From Clostridia bacterium (GTDB taxonomy: Bacteria; Bacillota_A; Clostridia; Lachnospirales; Cellulosilyticaceae): 26,771 nucleotides of DNA. The stretch's first letter is position 1; each line of letters begins with the position of its first letter. Location: contig JARBTY010000020.1 of NCBI GenBank assembly GCA_029239935.1, positions 1 through 26,771 on the forward strand, written 5' to 3'. Shown here piece after piece: positions 23,891 to 26,771 of this stretch. A program made the position numbers and the translations under genes. The notes beneath the pieces were generated by a model. The model had not been told where the DNA came from. It saw nothing but the letters and a program-made list of their open reading frames with translations, and did no database searches.

Positions 23891-24031
23891 ATGAAATCAA
23901 ACAAAAAAAAGAAGATAAATATTTATGCGTGGATGAACAAAAACAGAAAAACTATTGTTAGTGTTATTAGTATCGTGCTCATTCTTAGTTTATTAGTTGG
24001 TGTATTCTCACAATTAATGCTGGTTCTCTAA
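23891..24031 (+). CDS. Small single-pass membrane peptide, 46 aa
   Basis: The frame encodes MKSNKKKKINIYAWMNKNRK followed by TIVSVISIVLILSLLVGVFS and a short end, QLMLVL. A strongly basic N-terminus followed by one transmembrane helix (about 21-42) suggests a single-pass peptide with its N-terminus inside. GGAGG (23878-23882) lies 8 bp before ATG 23891 and overlaps the helicase stop region, giving tight translational coupling. The style resembles small DUF4044-type proteins of Firmicutes, but I cannot confirm that. It has a good ribosome binding site and clean composition, so I consider it a real gene. Confidence 0.7.
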   Translation: MKSNKKKKINIYAWMNKNRKTIVSVISIVLILSLLVGVFSQLMLVL

Positions 24032-24034
24032 AAG

Positions 24035-24063
24035 TTGCTAAGAGTCTTATGCATGTATTTAAT
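24035..24063 (+). promoter_or_regulatory. Possible promoter of the VanW gene
   Basis: TTGCTA (24035-24040) and TTTAAT (24058-24063) have a 17-bp spacer. Both boxes have mismatches. The VanW gene may also be read from the helicase promoter, since no terminator lies between. Confidence 0.35.
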
Positions 24064-24115
24064 AGGGAATGGAACACTAACATTATGACTATTTTAATGA
24101 CTAGGAGGAGCTGAT

Positions 24116-25630
24116 ATGCGTATTAACCGTACTTTTAAATGGAGCATACTTATTGTAATTGTAATTATTAGTGGCATACTAATAGGTGCCATGACTTACA
24201 TATATACAAAGGTTAATGAATTTGATAAAGTTTTTGCTCAAGGCATTATCATCAATGAAATGGATATAAGTGGGCTCACGCGAACTCAAGCACTTGAAAA
24301 ACTGCAAACTCATTTAGCCAAAGAAGTTGAAGATAAAAACCTGGTAATCTATAAGGGAAATCTTTCTTATAAAATTCCAGTCAGCGAACTAGGATCCGAA
24401 TATAATATGGATGAAATATTAGATAGTGCTTACGCTATAGGACATCAAGGTACTATATTTGATAAATATAAATACCTTAGCCATCCACCAGCACAAAACA
24501 CTACCTTCACACTCAAACACATTTATGACAAAGAGCATATTCATAGTGTCATCGAATCTTACGTCCCCAAATTCCATATCGAACCAGTGGATGCCACTAT
24601 CACCCGCAAAAACCGTGCGTTTATTGTTACAAAGGAAATAGAAGGTCAGGAGCTTGACTTAGTGGCTACTTTGGACAAAATTTTTACTGTTTTAGATTCA
24701 GAAGACTTAGGAAATAGCCAAATAGAGATTATTACTCAACAAATACCAGTAAAATACACAGCAGAGTCTTTTAAAGATATACAAAATATTGTGGCCAGTT
24801 TTTCTACTTCATATAATAATGCAGATGCCAATAGAAATGTTAATTTAAAAGTAGCTGCCAGTAAAATCAATACCAGATTATTGCCTGGCGAAGTATTTTC
24901 TCTCGCAAAACAGCTGGAACCTATTACTTTTGCTGCTGGGTATAGAGCCTCTAAAGTCATTGTTAACGGCAAACTTGAACAGGGGATAGGCGGTGGTGTC
25001 TGTCAAATTGCTTCAACCCTTTATAACTCTTTGCTGCTGACAGATCTTGATATTACCATGCGCCAAAATCACTCACTTTCAGTAGCCTACGTGCCTTTAG
25101 GACGGGATGCAACCTATGCCACAGATGCTATAGACTTCAAATTTAAAAATAATACACAATATCCGATGTTTGTTGAAAGCTATTGTGAAAATAACAAGGT
25201 GTACGTTAACATCTTTGCACACCCCTCCATTAAACCACCTTATGAAATTAAATTTGATTCTGTTACGACAGAAGTGATTAATCCCCCAGCGACTAAATAC
25301 GTTGAAGATCCCACTTTGTCCCAAGGTGCACAAGTCGAGGAAATCAGAGCCTTAAGCGGTAAAAAGGTAAAACTTTATAAACTATATTATAAAGATGGCG
25401 CACTTGTTAAAAAAGAGCTTGTTAATAACAGCTACTACAGACCCCGTGCTGCAACTATTCGGGTGGGAACCAAGTCTGATACACCTGTTTTTAATCCCGA
25501 AACGCCTGATTCTGTTCCTATAAGTCAAGAGGTAGCTACACCAGAATCCTCTCAGGAAGAGACAGCTTTAGATGAACTACCGGTCAACGAATCTACGGAT
25601 TTAAATATTTTCGAAGAAATTATTGAATAA
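24116..25630 (+). CDS. VanW family protein with YoaR-like and G5 domains
   Basis: This 504-residue exported envelope protein has an N-terminal membrane anchor (about 9-31, WSILIVIVIISGILIGAM). It is followed by a YoaR-type putative peptidoglycan-binding domain (about 40-205, with DISGLTRTQALEKL), the VanW domain (about 215-355: RNVNLKVAASKIN, LLPGEVFSLAKQL, GGGVCQIASTLYNSLL, RQNHSLSVAYVPLGRDATY), a G5 domain (about 375-455: GKKVKLYKLYYKDGALVKKELVNNSYY) and a Pro/Glu/Ser-rich tail. This layout is common in Clostridia and not specific to vancomycin resistance. AGGAGG (24103-24108) sets ATG 24116. Its stop codon is part of the bidirectional terminator shared with the convergent PBP gene. The biochemical role of VanW domains is unknown. 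Confidence 0.93.
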   Translation: MRINRTFKWSILIVIVIISGILIGAMTYIYTKVNEFDKVFAQGIIINEMDISGLTRTQALEKLQTHLAKEVEDKNLVIYKGNLSYKIPVSELGSEYNMDEILDSAYAIGHQGTIFDKYKYLSHPPAQNTTFTLKHIYDKEHIHSVIESYVPKFHIEPVDATITRKNRAFIVTKEIEGQELDLVATLDKIFTVLDSEDLGNSQIEIITQQIPVKYTAESFKDIQNIVASFSTSYNNADANRNVNLKVAASKINTRLLPGEVFSLAKQLEPITFAAGYRASKVIVNGKLEQGIGGGVCQIASTLYNSLLLTDLDITMRQNHSLSVAYVPLGRDATYATDAIDFKFKNNTQYPMFVESYCENNKVYVNIFAHPSIKPPYEIKFDSVTTEVINPPATKYVEDPTLSQGAQVEEIRALSGKKVKLYKLYYKDGALVKKELVNNSYYRPRAATIRVGTKSDTPVFNPETPDSVPISQEVATPESSQEETALDELPVNESTDLNIFEEIIE

Positions 25631-25668
25631 AAAAGCTTGAGCCTTGTGTGGCTCAAGCTTTTTTATTT
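25629..25668. terminator. Bidirectional terminator between VanW and PBP genes
   Basis: A 15-bp stem pairs 25629-25643 (AAAAAAGCTTGAGCC) with 25650-25664 (GGCTCAAGCTTTTTT), with T runs on both strands. On the minus strand it begins 4 bp after the TAA at 25668-25670, which supports that codon as the original end of the PBP gene. Confidence 0.92.
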
Positions 25669-25901
25669 TAATCCTGTGGTACAAAGAAATCAGAACTGTC
25701 ATCCGGTCCTTGGGTAGGATTTGTTGGTACAGTTGGTGGAAGTGTTGGCGTTGTGGGCAGCTCACCTCCTGGATTGTTAGGATCAGGACTACCCGGATCC
25801 GTCGGAAATGGATTGTTAGGATCAGGACTATTTGGATCTGGTGAACCTGGATTGTTAGGATCTATTGGATCTATATCTGGTCCATGTATATCACAGATTT
25901 C
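25668..25901 (-). pseudogene. In-frame proline-rich tail of the PBP, beyond a stop codon
   Basis: Past the TAA at 25902-25904, the same minus-strand frame stays open for 77 codons to a TAA at 25668-25670. It reads EICDIHGPDIDPI, then three 13-residue units of the DPNNP type, then TTPTLPPTVPTNP and ends FFVPQD. Pro/Asp/Asn-rich tails like this are common at the C-terminus of class A penicillin-binding proteins of Clostridia. The tail has no start codon of its own and no ribosome binding site, and it ends beside the terminator. It therefore looks like the detached 3' end of the gene, separated by one nonsense codon. Confidence 0.75.
25770..25886. repeat. 39-bp tandem repeat in the PBP tail
   Basis: TGGATTGTTAGGATCAGGAC recurs at 25770 and 25809, and its first 15 bases recur at 25848, giving a 39-bp period. 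On the minus strand each unit encodes 13 residues beginning DPNNP. The repeat is in frame with the PBP gene. Confidence 0.85.
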
Positions 25902-26771
25902 TTATTCAGTAGCCAACTTATTAGAAATCGTACATATTTCGATCTGCACATGGACATCACATACTTCTTTAGGGGCATCCTTACTATTAAAGAAATCCGT
26001 TTTTACTACATGATTAGGATCTGCCTTACAAAGCTCTGTAGCGAGTTTACCGGACAATGTACATATCTCAATCTCAGAAATACCACTATTCGGAATATTG
26101 ACCTTTGGAAAGGTTTTATAAGGCATTTCCGCATGAATATCATTCATTATCTTACCCCATATATCTAAATGATAACTTCCTGTAGAACCGTATCTAAGCT
26201 TTTTAGGGGTATCATGCCCTGTCCAGATGGTTGCCACATAGTAAGGCGTATAACCTGAGAACAAAAGGTCTTTATCATCAGTTGTTGTTCCAGTTTTACC
26301 AGCTATAGGCATGCCGCTAAAAGTACTTTTAAGTTTGGCACCTGTTCCTACCGTAATAACTTCCTGCATCATATCGGTCAGCATATGAGCGGTGGATTCT
26401 TTGATAACAGGATGAGACTTAAGCGCAGTAGTTTCTGAAGAATTATCAAGTAAAACGCGGTTGTCCTTATCTAAGACCTTAGTATATAGAATAGGTGCCA
26501 CATAAACACCATCATTGGCGATCGCGCCATATGCTGCATTTAACTCTAGCGGTGTCACACCTTCTGTAAGACCTCCTAACGGAAGAGAATACACTTTATC
26601 AGTAGGAGAGAGGGTTGTGAAGCCAAAATTTAGTAAGTAGTCATAAGCTGTATCTAAACCAACAAGCTGAAGCGTCTTAACAGCTAAAACATTCATAGAC
26701 CTATAGATTGCTCTTCTTACAGAGGTTGGTCCTTCAAATTTTAAATCCCAGTTATTAGGTTTATAGTCTCC
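25902..26771 (-). CDS. Class A penicillin-binding protein, C-terminal part (partial, possibly truncated)
   Basis: The frame is open to the window edge, so only the last 289 codons are visible; the glycosyltransferase domain and the STxK serine lie beyond it. Transpeptidase motifs are the SxN box RSMNVLAV (Ser codon 26697-26699) and the KTGT box in PIAGKTGTT (Lys codon 26295-26297). Family segments include NGAYGAIAN-like AAYGAIANDGVYVAP, TDMMQEVITVGTGA and FSGYTPYYVATIWTGHD. The end carries EICTLSGKLATELC and a second EICTISNKLATE, Cys-containing tail motifs typical of clostridial PBP1A. A TAA at 25902 stops the frame where a similar motif would continue, with a proline-rich tail still open beyond it. 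The catalytic domain is intact, so the protein may still work. Confidence 0.88.
   Translation of the reverse strand, partial: GDYKPNNWDLKFEGPTSVRRAIYRSMNVLAVKTLQLVGLDTAYDYLLNFGFTTLSPTDKVYSLPLGGLTEGVTPLELNAAYGAIANDGVYVAPILYTKVLDKDNRVLLDNSSETTALKSHPVIKESTAHMLTDMMQEVITVGTGAKLKSTFSGMPIAGKTGTTTDDKDLLFSGYTPYYVATIWTGHDTPKKLRYGSTGSYHLDIWGKIMNDIHAEMPYKTFPKVNIPNSGISEIEICTLSGKLATELCKADPNHVVKTDFFNSKDAPKEVCDVHVQIEICTISNKLATE

Noticed and set aside
181..25630. A glycopeptide-resistance cluster, suggested by VanXY-like and VanW genes
   Set aside because: The two genes are 23 kb apart, and there is no D-Ala-D-Lac/D-Ser ligase, VanH, VanT or VanRS. Both families occur in sensitive Clostridia.
25644..26013. 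Plus-strand frames over the PBP tail with Gly/Ser/Leu repeats
   Set aside because: They are shadows of the 39-bp repeats on the opposite strand.

Overview
The window looks like a chromosomal segment of a low-GC, Gram-positive, anaerobic-type member of the Clostridia. I infer a Lachnospirales-like lineage from gene style only and did not test it. Evidence: AT-rich DNA, strong AGGAGG-type ribosome binding sites with some GTG/TTG starts, a T-box leader, the rpsU-yqeY pair, a FocA/NirC-type formate channel, a B12-binding radical SAM protein with a DUF4080-type C-terminus, and many cell-envelope genes typical of a thick peptidoglycan wall. There is no rRNA, tRNA or CRISPR array. One tyrosine recombinase is present, but I see no element around it.

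Layout. (1) 1-3429: the 3' part of a T-box leader, a cytoplasmic VanXY-like D,D-peptidase and alaS, apparently one transcription unit. (2) 3490-4366: a strong promoter, rpsU, two tandem hairpins, yqeY and a terminator. (3) 4367-5488: a gene-poor T-rich stretch, then a promoter overlaid by a palindrome and four GTTAAC sites, then a ribbon-helix-helix plus coiled-coil protein. (4) 5497-7710: formate/nitrite transporter, tyrosine recombinase, an 82-residue protein and a bidirectional terminator. (5) 7715-13136: ALDH3-type aldehyde dehydrogenase (minus), a secreted DUF3298-like protein, a small membrane protein, a cytoplasmic BMP-domain protein and a convergent metallophosphoesterase (minus). (6) 13282-17202: a membrane-anchored protein with Ig-like domains and an apparently dead L,D-transpeptidase domain, an HD-GYP protein, a repeat-rich lipoprotein and a secreted unknown (minus). 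(7) 17413-21754: B12-radical SAM protein coupled to endonuclease III, then convergent minus-strand genes for a GT4 glycosyltransferase and a membrane/TPR-like protein. (8) 21872-25630: UvrD-like helicase, an unlisted 46-residue membrane peptide and a VanW/G5 protein. (9) 25668-26771: the 3' end of a class A penicillin-binding protein on the minus strand, with an in-frame stop before a proline-rich tail that stays open in the same frame.

Common threads. Many genes concern the envelope: the VanXY-like peptidase, VanW/YoaR/G5 protein, L,D-transpeptidase-like protein, class A PBP, GT4 lipid-type glycosyltransferase and several exported proteins. The VanXY- and VanW-like genes do not form a glycopeptide-resistance cluster: vanH, vanA-type ligase, vanT and vanRS are absent. 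Convergent gene pairs are packed so tightly that stop codons and last codons lie inside terminator stems (near 12516, 16202, 19855 and 25629).

The points I would follow up first are: T-box control of a D,D-dipeptidase together with alaS; the GTTAAC operator array in front of a KfrA-like (by architecture) DNA-binding coiled-coil protein; the L,D-transpeptidase-like domain that has lost its SHGC motif; the leaderless BMP protein with a ParB-like N-terminal motif; and the in-frame TAA in the PBP gene.
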